Of a DNA stretch of 61,102 bases, positions 33,416 through 42,911 are shown in pieces; position 1 is the stretch's first letter, and the number at the start of each line of letters is the position of its first letter. The stretch lies in contig JAJACP010000011.1 in assembly GCA_022601445.1 (NCBI GenBank), forward strand, positions 1 through 61,102, read 5' to 3'. Position numbers and translations under genes: made by a program. Below the pieces are notes generated by a model. The model saw nothing but the letters and a program-made list of their open reading frames with translations. It did no database searches and had not been told where the DNA came from. The DNA is from Chlamydiales bacterium (lineage in GTDB: Bacteria > Chlamydiota > Chlamydiia > Chlamydiales > JAAKFR01).

Positions 33416-36259
33416 CTATTTGTTATTAAAGAAATGATAAATCTCTTGTGAGCGTAGAAAGAGGTAAAAGCTCCCTTTAAAAACCGGTTTTTTATAAAAA
33501 AGACTTAAGTAACGCTCCACCCCTTGTTGATAAATCGAAGCTTGTAAAGCGTAGCTATGCTCCTCGATTGCCTCTTCTACTGAAGCTGTCAAGTAGTTCG
33601 TCTTCCAATCAAGAATATAAAAGCCACCCTCATACTCAAAAAAGAGATCGATAAAACCCTTAAAAAACCCTGGAGGCTCAACAGACGGGAACAAAAACTC
33701 CATCTCTTTAAGTATTTTTTGTGGATCGACAGCCGATAAGGGAAAGGGACCGTCAGGACCGGGGAGAGGTAAATGGAGCGTTTGCTGCATCATCGAGGCC
33801 ACCTCTTCAGTCCACGGCTCTAAAAACGTTCCTTTCAGCTCAGGGGTCACAAAAGGAAGAAGCGTTTTGGCTTGAAAAGCCTCAGCAAAGGGGAGCTTTT
33901 CAAACAGCTCATGAATCAAAATCCCTGTTTGAGGACCTGCCGGAATAATCCCTTCAGGAAGACTTCTTTTCTCGGGAGTGTGAGGAGGCGCGAGTGAGGT
34001 GTAGGAGTGAAGTGCATAAGGTGTATAGGTTTGGGAAAGCTGAGGGGCAGGTAACACCTGCTCCTGTTTTTTCTCAAAAGTGACAGGCGGATAAATCTGA
34101 CACGTTTCAGAAGAATAGACAGAGAGGTCGATCCCTTCTAAAAAGGTCGTAATCGGTGAGTGATTCTCTAAAACAGGAATGTAAAGCCTGAGCTTTGCCC
34201 GTGTGCAGGCGACATAAAGTTGACGCATCTTCTCTGAATGCTCTTCTGCCTCACTAAAGGGATCGGTAAAAACTAAACGATTCTCTCCACGCACTAAGCC
34301 TTTTCGCCGTGAATAAGGAGTGGCAACGCCAATTGGAAAAACCACTGAAAATTCAAGTCCTTTACTGACATGAATGGTCATGACTTGAATCGCCTCTTGC
34401 TCGCTTTTGGCTCGCGCTTTGAGCTGCTCAGAATCGGGATCGAGTTGCATCAAGCGGTGGAGAAAGCAGAGGGGATCCTCACCTGATACAGCAGCCATTT
34501 CAACCAGTTGCAATAGATCCTGATAAAGAGCGGCATCGTTTAAGCGTGATTCGCACACCACTGTTTGAAAAAATGTGAGAACACCTTCTGTCTCGAGCAA
34601 ATGGTGGTAGCAATAGAAACGCTCGGCTTCATCGGGCAGAGCATCAAGTGAATAACGGAAAAACGGACCCGCAAGCACGCGAGCGACAGCGCTACGATCG
34701 CGTGGATTTTGAGCAGCGCGGACAAGCTCTATGAGCGTCTCAAAGGCAGGTGTATCCAAAAGAGAGCGACTTTTTTTCGAGACGGTCGGAAGGGGACAAA
34801 AGTGCATAAAGCGGTCGGCTTGAAATCGATCGCTAACTAAAACCGCACACTCATGCAGAGGGATCTCTAGTCGAACGATCTCTTGGACAATCGTAGAAAA
34901 CAAGGCCTCTTCAGTATCGGCTAATAAAAAGTGCAGGCTTCCCTTTCCATCATCGATAGGAGAGAGCTCAGAGGCTGCCAAAACAGGTGGACAAGGTAGG
35001 GTCTCATCTCTTTTGGGCAACGTAATAAACGGCTTTGCAAACAAGGTATTTAACGATTCGACAAGAGAGGGGGTGGAGCGGTAATTGGTTTGCAGTGAGG
35101 CCCAACTTTTTTCTCCCATTGCCTTTTTCGCTTCTAAATAGGTGTAGAGATCGGCGTTGCGAAAACGGTAGATCGACTGCTTGGGATCCCCCACCAGATA
35201 AAGAGGGCCCTCAAATTTGTCGGTTAAAAAAAGAGTCGAAAAGATTTTCCACTGCTGTGGATCGGTATCTTGAAACTCATCGATTAAAACGGCGCGGTAA
35301 GAGGAGCGCACCGTTTGCGCAAAAAGAGGAGCGCGCACATGTCTGGCCATCAACCTGAGAAGATCTTCAAAAAAAACCAGCTCTTCCTCTTCAATCACTC
35401 TCTCTAAATGCAGGCGCGCCTCTTCAGCCAAAACAGCGAGGATCGCCACCCGATCGGAAAAAAGAGCGAGTTTGGGAATCAAACCTCTCTGCAACGCCCC
35501 CAAAAAGCCTGGATAGTGGAGGGTAACCTCTACCTCTCTTTTGAGTCGGTTGTCTTCCGTGTATCTGAGGATCGGCAAATCAACAGGATCCATCTTTTCA
35601 CCTGCAATCAACTGTGTAAAGCGCTTTAAACCTTCAAGAATTTCTAGCTTCACTTCTTTCTGTCGATCACAAAGCTTCCCATAGCGAGGCGCCAAGGCAA
35701 TGAGGTCCTCAAGTAGTTTTTCAGGATCGACTTTTTCCAACTGAGCGAGTTCTTCAGTGTAATCCCAGTCCGGCTGCTCGATGGGAAGACGTTGACTCGC
35801 AAGGGCAGCGAGTTGATTGATCAATGCTTCACTGTTTCCTTGAATAGCTCTTTCAAACTGCTTAGGTGTGAGCGTATTGGAGGTGCGAAGCGCATCTTTG
35901 ATGATCTCTTTGAGTGTCTGGGTCTGGGCACTTTGCTCGATTTGATCGAGGGAAAAGCCGGTTTGCAAGGCGTGTTCTTGCAAGCAGTGAAAACAAAAAC
36001 TGTGGATCGTCCAGATTTTTGCCTCATCGAACTGAGCGAGTTGTTCCCCAGATAGATGCCTCCGAATGCGCTCTTTTAGCTCAATGGTTGCAGCCCTTGT
36101 AAAAGTGACGATCAAAATTTCTTCGAGAGCCACTCCCTCTTCGAGCATCCGAAGCACTAAGTTTTCAATTGCAAAGGTCTTTCCTGTTCCGGCTGAGGCC
36201 TCCAAAAAATGGTTTTCAAAGAGAGGAAGATCTGGAGCGAGCACATCAAAACCACGCAT
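33416..36259 (-). CDS. recB: Exodeoxyribonuclease V beta subunit (RecB helicase-nuclease)
   Basis: RecB combines a 3'-5' SF1 helicase and the nuclease of RecBCD. The start at 36259 (MRGFDVLAPDL) overlaps the recC stop by 14 bp; the frame is open upstream but inside recC. In the 947-residue product Walker A is EASAGTGKTF (20-29), motif II is LIDEFQDTDPQQW, motif V is IHVSKGLEFSVV and motif VI is YVACTRAKLRLY. The C-terminal nuclease is intact: GFIDLFFEYEGG, then ILDWKTN, equivalent to the D and DxK residues of the family. It is shorter than the E. coli enzyme but complete in motifs. Confidence 0.93.
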   Translation of the reverse strand: MRGFDVLAPDLPLFENHFLEASAGTGKTFAIENLVLRMLEEGVALEEILIVTFTRAATIELKERIRRHLSGEQLAQFDEAKIWTIHSFCFHCLQEHALQTGFSLDQIEQSAQTQTLKEIIKDALRTSNTLTPKQFERAIQGNSEALINQLAALASQRLPIEQPDWDYTEELAQLEKVDPEKLLEDLIALAPRYGKLCDRQKEVKLEILEGLKRFTQLIAGEKMDPVDLPILRYTEDNRLKREVEVTLHYPGFLGALQRGLIPKLALFSDRVAILAVLAEEARLHLERVIEEEELVFFEDLLRLMARHVRAPLFAQTVRSSYRAVLIDEFQDTDPQQWKIFSTLFLTDKFEGPLYLVGDPKQSIYRFRNADLYTYLEAKKAMGEKSWASLQTNYRSTPSLVESLNTLFAKPFITLPKRDETLPCPPVLAASELSPIDDGKGSLHFLLADTEEALFSTIVQEIVRLEIPLHECAVLVSDRFQADRFMHFCPLPTVSKKSRSLLDTPAFETLIELVRAAQNPRDRSAVARVLAGPFFRYSLDALPDEAERFYCYHHLLETEGVLTFFQTVVCESRLNDAALYQDLLQLVEMAAVSGEDPLCFLHRLMQLDPDSEQLKARAKSEQEAIQVMTIHVSKGLEFSVVFPIGVATPYSRRKGLVRGENRLVFTDPFSEAEEHSEKMRQLYVACTRAKLRLYIPVLENHSPITTFLEGIDLSVYSSETCQIYPPVTFEKKQEQVLPAPQLSQTYTPYALHSYTSLAPPHTPEKRSLPEGIIPAGPQTGILIHELFEKLPFAEAFQAKTLLPFVTPELKGTFLEPWTEEVASMMQQTLHLPLPGPDGPFPLSAVDPQKILKEMEFLFPSVEPPGFFKGFIDLFFEYEGGFYILDWKTNYLTASVEEAIEEHSYALQASIYQQGVERYLSLFYKKPVFKGSFYLFLRSQEIYHFFNNK

Positions 36260-39002
36260 CAGCCATCTCCTTGTAAAGAGTTTCGGTCTTCTCTTTCCAT
36301 TGCGCAACCAGCTCATCTGGCAGCAAGGGCTTTTGTCCCCTCAACGCCCACTTCAATGAGGCGTCGTAACTAGCTGCTAACGCTAATTTTTTGGGACTAT
36401 CTTTCAAAATCGGCTCGACCCAATCAGGAAAAAGGGGAGAGGGCATCTGTTTTGATAAAAAATAATAGGCGATAGCATTACGCAAATAAGGGGTTGGATC
36501 ATCAAAAAAGCGCTCTACTTTTTTTCCATCGCGCACAAAAAGAAGGGAAGATGTTTCCGGACGTGTGGCGGTGGCAATTAAAAAAAGAGGCCAAGAGCGC
36601 ACCGCGCCCTTCATGTTTTTTCTCTCTAGTGCGCACAATCCCTTTGGTATCAGGCTATCTAACGTTCCTACTAGCTGAACACCATCAACAGTCAAATCGA
36701 CAGGACTACTCTCCAAATGAGGTGGGATCAAAGCCATTTCCTCTGCAAGCTGCTTTTGCGCGAGTATGCCCAACGCTCCGATCGGAAAGACACCTTCTTT
36801 ACGCGCCTTCAAAAGGGCATCGCCTGCTGCGCTTTGCTTGCGCAAAATCGCTCGATTTAAGGCCGATAGATGAAAGGCCTCTTCTCCTTGAACCACCTTC
36901 TCATCCCGAATATAGAGATTGCGATGATGAAGGTAGTGACGCAAAGGAGCGCGAAACGCACGGACAAAATCAGTCATATCGATCTGGCAAGAGGGAATTT
37001 CTATTCTCTGCGGATGGAACGTAAAAAGAGCGGGCTGCTGCTCTGGCTGGTCTTTGACCGGACTTACCGTGGGGTGCTTTACTGTTTTAGAAATGTAAGG
37101 AAGAAGCTGTGTGACAACAGAGGAGGGAGGCCAAGGAGTTTGATCAAAGGGATCAGATCCAATGTAGCTAATGAGAAGTTTTGCGCGCGCTGAAAGCACC
37201 GCCTCTAAAAAGAGATAGCGGTCGAAATCCAAGCGGGAAGGAGCGTAATCCCCTTTATTTTTAATGAGGTCTAGTGAAAAAAGGTTGTCTTTCCGCGGAA
37301 ACGTATCATGATTCATCCCCAAAAGACAGAGTATTTTAGATGGAATAGCACGCATAGGAAGCAGAGAGCAAAAACGGACCGCTTGAATAAGGTGAGCGTG
37401 GATGGTGACACTTTTTTCTCCTATTGAATCGCGCAGCAAAGGCTCGATGGTCGCAAAAGAGTAGGTGCGTTTAGCAGAAAAACGGCCGGCCCGCCCTAAC
37501 TGTTCGAGCTCAATGGCCACTTGATCAGATTCTGCAAAAAAAGTGGTGTGCAGAGCAATGAGCCTGTTAACCCACTCTCTAAGTGGGAGAGTTTCGTGTA
37601 AAAGTTCCAGAGCCTGGCTTAGTTGATCGAGAACCTGCTTCCACTCTCCTAGTAACTCGGCTTGTGTAAAGTCAATCCGCCCGGGAGAATAAGGAATTGC
37701 CAGCTCCTCAAGCAGGTGGTCGATCCCCGCTTTCCACGTGGAACCTTCATCCTGAACCCCTTTTTCACACTGCCTCTGCTTTAAAAGAGCATCTCGATGG
37801 GCGCTATCTAGTCCCCACCGAATCCCAGTAGCTTCGATCCAGTTACGGATTTGAAGCAGATCTTCCTCAGACCACCCTCTTTTTTTCTGAAATAGGGGAT
37901 GATGGAACAAGTCTAACACAGCTGGTGCACTAAATCGGTTTTTTTCAAGCTCAAGCAGCGAAAATAATCCTTCAATCTGTGGATGATGGTGCTGCATCGG
38001 CATATCGGCAATCTGATAGGGTAAAGAGCCCTTGAAAACAGCTTCGACATAAGGGGCATAACGCGTGATATCGGGGGCCATCACCAAAATATCTTTCGGC
38101 TCAAGCCCAGGCTCTGCTTCCAAAAGATTTAAAAGGGTCGTGTGGAGATTCTGCACCTCATGATGTTCTGTCTGCGAGATGTGGAGCTGAAGCGAGTCAT
38201 CTTCGACTTTTTCCGTCGTCTCCAAATTGAGCCATTCCTGCTGCAGCCTCTGGAGCTGCGTCTCTGCTTCAGAAAAAGCATAACACTCTTCTGTCATCAG
38301 ATCGCTCTCTTCCACCAAACGCGCCATTTCTCGGCCCACTTTTCCAAAGTAGGTTAAATGGGGGTGCGCATGTGAAAGATCGCTCCAAAACTCTTGACAG
38401 GGAGAGAGTTGATAAAAGTGCACTCCCGAGAGCTGCTGAAAAAAATGGAAGTAAAGCGGCGGGATGTGACTAAAAGAGAAGAGATGGATCGAAGCTGCGC
38501 TTGCTTGCGTTTTCAGCTTGGGAAGCATCTGCAAGGGGTAGTTGCAGGTGGAAAAAACCTCTTGCCAAAGTGCTTCTTGCCAATTTTGTGGCTCTTTTTC
38601 CCACTGCCCACAAAAGATCTGTCCATACACTCCATAACGGTTGAAAAGAGTCGCCAGCTCCCTTGAAAGCAAGAGCATCCGCCTCTTTTTCCCACGCGTG
38701 TAGCTGAGAAGCGGCTCCCATTTTTGCTGGATTCGGTCCATCGCCTCTTCAATCCGAAGAGTGAGTTCAAGTCTGGAGGGAAAAGGTTCACTCTCAAACA
38801 GCTCATGAATGGCATGGTCCAAAAAAGAGGTTGTGATTCCGGCGGCAATCGTGAGATGGTTGGCAAGATGCATCCGAATCCAGTTCTCCATTGCTTGGCT
38901 CGGAACAATGATCAGCCGCTTGGAAAAGGGGGTAGATCCCGGAAAAAAGAGGTTTTCTTTCAATCTTTCAAAAAGATTTTCAATGGAGTTGCCAAAAAAC
39001 AA
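36246..39002 (-). CDS. recC: Exodeoxyribonuclease V gamma subunit (RecC)
   Basis: RecC is the inactive helicase-like subunit that scans for Chi and splits the strands. The protein shows RecC blocks such as FGNSIENLFERLKENL, RLIIVPSQAMENWIRMHLAN, LHLFSFSHIPP-like SIHLFSFSHIPPLYFHFF, EPKDILVMAPDI and LCLLGMNHDTFPRKD. No ATG is available at the 5' end. I place the start at TTG 39002 because RecC proteins begin almost directly with this first strand and because it avoids the divergent gene at 39028. A TTG at 39074 is also in frame and would overlap that gene by 47 bp. The 3' end overlaps recB. Confidence 0.85.
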   Translation of the reverse strand: MFFGNSIENLFERLKENLFFPGSTPFSKRLIIVPSQAMENWIRMHLANHLTIAAGITTSFLDHAIHELFESEPFPSRLELTLRIEEAMDRIQQKWEPLLSYTRGKKRRMLLLSRELATLFNRYGVYGQIFCGQWEKEPQNWQEALWQEVFSTCNYPLQMLPKLKTQASAASIHLFSFSHIPPLYFHFFQQLSGVHFYQLSPCQEFWSDLSHAHPHLTYFGKVGREMARLVEESDLMTEECYAFSEAETQLQRLQQEWLNLETTEKVEDDSLQLHISQTEHHEVQNLHTTLLNLLEAEPGLEPKDILVMAPDITRYAPYVEAVFKGSLPYQIADMPMQHHHPQIEGLFSLLELEKNRFSAPAVLDLFHHPLFQKKRGWSEEDLLQIRNWIEATGIRWGLDSAHRDALLKQRQCEKGVQDEGSTWKAGIDHLLEELAIPYSPGRIDFTQAELLGEWKQVLDQLSQALELLHETLPLREWVNRLIALHTTFFAESDQVAIELEQLGRAGRFSAKRTYSFATIEPLLRDSIGEKSVTIHAHLIQAVRFCSLLPMRAIPSKILCLLGMNHDTFPRKDNLFSLDLIKNKGDYAPSRLDFDRYLFLEAVLSARAKLLISYIGSDPFDQTPWPPSSVVTQLLPYISKTVKHPTVSPVKDQPEQQPALFTFHPQRIEIPSCQIDMTDFVRAFRAPLRHYLHHRNLYIRDEKVVQGEEAFHLSALNRAILRKQSAAGDALLKARKEGVFPIGALGILAQKQLAEEMALIPPHLESSPVDLTVDGVQLVGTLDSLIPKGLCALERKNMKGAVRSWPLFLIATATRPETSSLLFVRDGKKVERFFDDPTPYLRNAIAYYFLSKQMPSPLFPDWVEPILKDSPKKLALAASYDASLKWALRGQKPLLPDELVAQWKEKTETLYKEMADAWF

Positions 39003-39019
39003 CCGACAAGGACTATAAT
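38989..39019 (+). promoter_or_regulatory. Candidate promoter of the MFS-acyltransferase gene
   Basis: A perfect TATAAT at 39014-39019 lies 8 bases before the ATG at 39028, with TTGCCA at 38989-38994 (19-bp spacer). The predicted transcript would start at or next to the ATG, that is, be leaderless. Confidence 0.4.
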
Positions 39020-39027
39020 CGCTCCTA

Positions 39028-40758
39028 ATGTCCGCTTCTAAACCAAAACTTCTGACCTCTTTTTCAGCGCTCAATTTTACCCAATTTTTTGCAGCTTTAA
39101 ACGATAACCTCTACAAGCTCCTCTTGGTTTTCTTTCTTATTTCCATTAAAGGTGAGGAGCATAGCAACACAATCCTATCGCTTGCTGGCGCCATCTTTGT
39201 CATTCCGTTTATCCTTTTTGCCTCTACTGCCGGAACTCTGGCTGATCGCTACAGCAAGCGCACGATCATCTACCTTACCCGACTGATCGACATTCTCTCA
39301 ACGTCCTTGGGTGTGATTGCCTTCATTTTTAAGTCGGTTTTGGGTGGATATATTGTTCTTTTTTTAATGGCGACGCATAGCGCCCTCTTTTCGCCATGCA
39401 AATATGGAATCATTCCCGAGCTTGTCAAAAAAGATGATGTTCCCCGCTGCAACGGGATGATCACAGCCGCCACCTACTTAGCGATTATCTTAGGGACCTT
39501 TTTTGCTTCTTTTATCACTGAAATTACCCACCGCAATTTTGTCTTTGCCGTCTTTTTCTGCGTCTTTATTGCCATCATTGGCACCCTGTTTAGCTTAAAG
39601 ATCCAAAAAACGAAACCTGCAGCCGCAGGAAAAAAAATATCAGCGCGTTTTGTATTCACCATTCTCCGCAGCCTGAAAAAGTCCAAGAAACGACGCTACC
39701 TTTTTCCTGTGATTGTGTTCGCTGCCTATTTCCTCTTTATGGGCGCCTATGCCCAGCTCAATATTATCCCCTTTACCCTCCAATCTCTTCACCTCTCCGA
39801 GATCCAAGGGGGCTACCTTTTCTTAATGACAGCCATTGGGATAGGAATTGGTTCCTTTTTTGCAGGGCGCTTTTCAGGAAACCAAGTCGAGCTCGGCTTT
39901 GTCCCCTTGGCTGCGATCGGTGTCTCAATCTGTTTCATCGCGCTTTTCCTCTTTGCTGCGCACTTTTTTGTTGTGGTTCCGTTTTTGATCATACTCGGTA
40001 TCTTCGGAGGATTTTATATCGTCCCTATCGAAACTTTTATTCAAATAGCTAGTCCTGAAAGAGATAGAGGTCAAAATGTCGCTGCTTCCAATTTTTTGAG
40101 TTTTATTGGGGTGATTGTTGCCTCGGGCTTGATTGCTTTTTTTGGAAATCTTTTGAATCTAACTGCAGCAACAGGCTTTTTGATTGTTGGGATTTTGACT
40201 TTCTTAATGGGTTTGTTTCTACTTTTACTCTTTGCCGATCAGGTACTCCGCTTGATTGTGGCGACTGGGGCTAAGCTTTTTTGTCGGATCAAGGTAACAG
40301 GAAAACGGCGTATCAAGTCGATTCAGCCCACACTACTTGTCGCTCCGCGCACCAACTGGCTCGATACCCTCGTGGTCATGACCATCCTACCTCGCATGAC
40401 TCGCTACATTGTCCCCAAGGCACGCATCAACAAAAAAAAATCCTTTCTTTATGGTCTACTCTGGCTCATTCCCATTGACATCGAGCATTTCTCTCCGATT
40501 GGCCCTCCGGCGCTAGAGGCGATCAAAGCTGAGTTAAAAGCAGGGCAATCTGTTTGTTTGATGCAACCGGTAGACCTGCCCTCCAGCAGTTTAAAGGAGT
40601 GGGAAAAGGCGCTGAAAGAGGTGCTTAAGGATATTCATGTCCCTGTTTTACCTATTCATATCTCCCGTAGTAGACTCAAAACTTCGGGGCGGCTTGCCGA
40701 GCTCAAAAGCCTAACGAAAGGGACCATTCGGGTCTTTTATGGAAATGGGCATGGCTAA
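39028..40758 (+). CDS. LplT-like MFS permease fused to a degenerate PlsC-type acyltransferase domain
   Basis: Residues 1 to about 405 form a 12-helix major facilitator permease resembling LplT, the lysophospholipid flippase (FAALNDNLYKLLLVFF, TAGTLADRYSKRTIIYLTR, SPCKYGIIPELV). Residues about 420-576 resemble the PlsC/Aas acyltransferase domain (LLVAPRTNWLDTLVV, RYIVPKARI, QSVCLMQPVDLPSS). In the NHxSxLD catalytic motif the His is replaced by Arg (PRTNWLD), and the FPEG block is also altered, so the domain is probably not catalytic. The acyl-ACP synthetase part of full Aas fusions is missing. It may take up host lysophospholipids. It is divergent from recC. Confidence 0.75.
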   Translation: MSASKPKLLTSFSALNFTQFFAALNDNLYKLLLVFFLISIKGEEHSNTILSLAGAIFVIPFILFASTAGTLADRYSKRTIIYLTRLIDILSTSLGVIAFIFKSVLGGYIVLFLMATHSALFSPCKYGIIPELVKKDDVPRCNGMITAATYLAIILGTFFASFITEITHRNFVFAVFFCVFIAIIGTLFSLKIQKTKPAAAGKKISARFVFTILRSLKKSKKRRYLFPVIVFAAYFLFMGAYAQLNIIPFTLQSLHLSEIQGGYLFLMTAIGIGIGSFFAGRFSGNQVELGFVPLAAIGVSICFIALFLFAAHFFVVVPFLIILGIFGGFYIVPIETFIQIASPERDRGQNVAASNFLSFIGVIVASGLIAFFGNLLNLTAATGFLIVGILTFLMGLFLLLLFADQVLRLIVATGAKLFCRIKVTGKRRIKSIQPTLLVAPRTNWLDTLVVMTILPRMTRYIVPKARINKKKSFLYGLLWLIPIDIEHFSPIGPPALEAIKAELKAGQSVCLMQPVDLPSSSLKEWEKALKEVLKDIHVPVLPIHISRSRLKTSGRLAELKSLTKGTIRVFYGNGHG

Positions 40759-40787
40759 AAAAAAACCTAGTCGCTAGCATTTCATTT

Positions 40788-41561
40788 ATGGATCTAAACA
40801 CCTGGTGGTACTTCCGCGCTTTTGCGATTTTTGTTCTATTCAACTTTGTTGCAGTGGGATCTGTACTTCTTTTTCATAAAAAAAAGTGGCATGTCGATCC
40901 CACTCAATTTCGCCATTACACCTCGTTGATTTTTCAAATCTGCGGTATTATTTATGCGCTTTTTTTAAGTTTTATTGTTTGGGACGTTTGGGAGCGATTT
41001 TACGACGTCAAGCGTACCATCCAAACCGAATCAAAAAACCTTGTCGACCTCTACCGAGATTCGACTGTTTTTGAACCTGAGATGGAAGAGGCGATTCAGG
41101 CTAAACTCAAGCAGTATTTAGCACAAGCAATTTACCAAGAGTGGCCTAAAATGGAGTGGCCCGGAGCTCTTGAGAGAGGGGATGATCTTGTGCATGAGAT
41201 CTGGCAAGTCTATTACAATTACACGCCTAAAACGGAAAAGGACAAAATTTGGTACACGGAATCGATTCTAAAGCTCAACGAGTTTTCAAAGGCTCGCTTA
41301 ACACGCATTTTCAACAATTCGAGTTCTGTGGGTATTTTAAGATGGGTGCTTCTCATTGTAGGCGGGTTATTTTTAACTTCAATTCCCTGTTTTTTCAAAA
41401 TTGATTTGCTATTTTTCAAGTTGCTTCTAGTTCTCTTTTTAGCCAATATTATTGCGTTCTTACTCTTTATGGTCTTTTCACTCGACCATCCTTTCACGGG
41501 ATATGTTGAGATTGATACGCATCCCTTCGAATATGCCCAAGAAATCATTCAGCCCTGGTAG
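40788..41561 (+). CDS. DUF4239-type (bestrophin-like) membrane protein
   Basis: The 257-residue protein has two N-terminal helices (about 10-29 and 42-63), a soluble middle with ESKNLVDLYRDSTVF and LKQYLAQAIYQEW, and two C-terminal helices (about 184-200 and 205-228). It ends in DHPFTGYVEIDTHPFEYAQE. This arrangement matches DUF4239 proteins, which are distantly bestrophin-like and of unknown function. It starts 29 bp after the MFS-acyltransferase gene and is likely co-transcribed. The convergent porin-like gene begins 21 bp after its stop. Confidence 0.7.
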   Translation: MDLNTWWYFRAFAIFVLFNFVAVGSVLLFHKKKWHVDPTQFRHYTSLIFQICGIIYALFLSFIVWDVWERFYDVKRTIQTESKNLVDLYRDSTVFEPEMEEAIQAKLKQYLAQAIYQEWPKMEWPGALERGDDLVHEIWQVYYNYTPKTEKDKIWYTESILKLNEFSKARLTRIFNNSSSVGILRWVLLIVGGLFLTSIPCFFKIDLLFFKLLLVLFLANIIAFLLFMVFSLDHPFTGYVEIDTHPFEYAQEIIQPW

Positions 41562-41582
41562 AAGAAGGGAGCGTTGAAAAAC

Positions 41583-42887
41583 TTAGAAGGCGTAAATAAC
41601 AGACATTTCGAAGGCTTTGTAGCGGAAATCGCCGCCGATACTCTTGTTACGTGGCCGCGTATACTGCCCCTGCGCTCGCAAAGAGAGATTGTCGGTCATC
41701 GCATACAGACCACTAACCGCCCATCCCTTATAGTTCGTAAAGCCACGAGCCCGTCCAGGCCCAAATCCCTCTAAAATGGCATCTGAAAGCAGGCCGTTCT
41801 CCGCATTTCCATGCCCTATCCCGCATAAATCATATTCAGGAACTGCCTGCGCTTGTACACTCTGGTAATTAATGTCGATCGACCAGTCACAAGCTTTACA
41901 CAATTTACCCAATGTAAAGCCGGCATACCACGCTCCGTTGAGCTTTTTCCCATTAGTTGTGGGTGTCCGCTTTGCATCATGGTTAGCTAAAACGGCTCCA
42001 TAAACATAAAGGGTCTTACAGTGCATAAAATCCACTTTACGCTCATAGCCAAAGAGCATCTGCGAGACAATGAAGGAGTAGCGAGGATTTTGCCCCACCA
42101 ATGTTTTACCGGCGTTCTTTTTATTTCCGTAATCAAGCGTGCGCGCACCTCGATGCCAGTCAACTAGGCTATATTTAAAACCTAAACCGGTGCCACGAAA
42201 GTTGATGACTCCTGTCTCCACAATCCAAGCGTAGTGATTCGTGAAGCTATCAATGATGAAAGGCCCACCATGAATGATAAAGTCACCTACGCGCGGCCAA
42301 CAGCGCGTATAATAGAGGTGAATCCCGTCAAAGGTGCTGCAAAATTCGACCTGCGAATCGTAGATAAAGTTGAGTTTGCTGCGTCCAATTTCTATATAGA
42401 AATCCTCTTTGCCCTCTTTGTAGATATCATAACCAATAAAGGCGCGGTCCATCTCCACACGCGTGGCCGTTCCTCCATCTTTTCCATCAAAATTCACCCA
42501 CTTGAGTTTAGTCGAAACCCAAGAGCGAGGCGCGACGTAATCGAAAAAGAGGTTCACCTCACTCTTGTAACGATTGATTCCCACAGGCGTTCCTTGTCCA
42601 CGCTTCTTAAATCCATTCACCTGCTCACCAGCAGAAATCCAGCGGGCACGTACATCACCTGCAATCGTTAACAAGCCTGATTTTTTCCGACACTCAATCA
42701 ATCCCTTACTCTCAATAAAATCGCGCAAGACATTGGGATCGACAAAATCATTATCCTCAGGTCCAAAGTCTCCTTCAGATAGAAATCCAGAAGCTGTAGG
42801 ACCCAAGTTGTCCGGCGCGGCAAAAAGGGGAAGTGCGCAACCAAAAAGTAGAAAGATAAAAAGGATTTTTTTCACAAGATGACTCAT
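41583..42887 (-). CDS. Outer membrane porin-like beta-barrel protein
   Basis: The 434-residue product has a signal peptide (LVKKILFIFLLFGCALPLFA) followed by a mature N-terminal segment. From residue about 70 there are many amphipathic strands, including GDVRARWISAG, FYIEIGRSKLNFIYDS, FRGTGLGFKYSLVDW and LSLRAQGQYTRP. It ends in EMSVIYAF with the terminal Phe needed for barrel assembly. The YIEIGRSKLN and FDGIHLYYTR elements recall porin-like proteins of environmental chlamydiae. It lies 24 bp downstream of the CT590-like gene on the same strand. Confidence 0.72.
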   Translation of the reverse strand: MSHLVKKILFIFLLFGCALPLFAAPDNLGPTASGFLSEGDFGPEDNDFVDPNVLRDFIESKGLIECRKKSGLLTIAGDVRARWISAGEQVNGFKKRGQGTPVGINRYKSEVNLFFDYVAPRSWVSTKLKWVNFDGKDGGTATRVEMDRAFIGYDIYKEGKEDFYIEIGRSKLNFIYDSQVEFCSTFDGIHLYYTRCWPRVGDFIIHGGPFIIDSFTNHYAWIVETGVINFRGTGLGFKYSLVDWHRGARTLDYGNKKNAGKTLVGQNPRYSFIVSQMLFGYERKVDFMHCKTLYVYGAVLANHDAKRTPTTNGKKLNGAWYAGFTLGKLCKACDWSIDINYQSVQAQAVPEYDLCGIGHGNAENGLLSDAILEGFGPGRARGFTNYKGWAVSGLYAMTDNLSLRAQGQYTRPRNKSIGGDFRYKAFEMSVIYAF

Positions 42888-42911
42888 AACGGTAACGTTT
42901 ATAGAGACCTT

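Noticed and set aside
36260-36316. Longer recB start
   Set aside because: The added residues come from inside recC and precede the normal RecB N terminus; the ATG at 36259 fits the family.
39003-39074. Longer recC start at TTG 39074
   Set aside because: It would overlap the divergent MFS gene by 47 bp and add residues absent from RecC proteins. It is kept only as an alternative.
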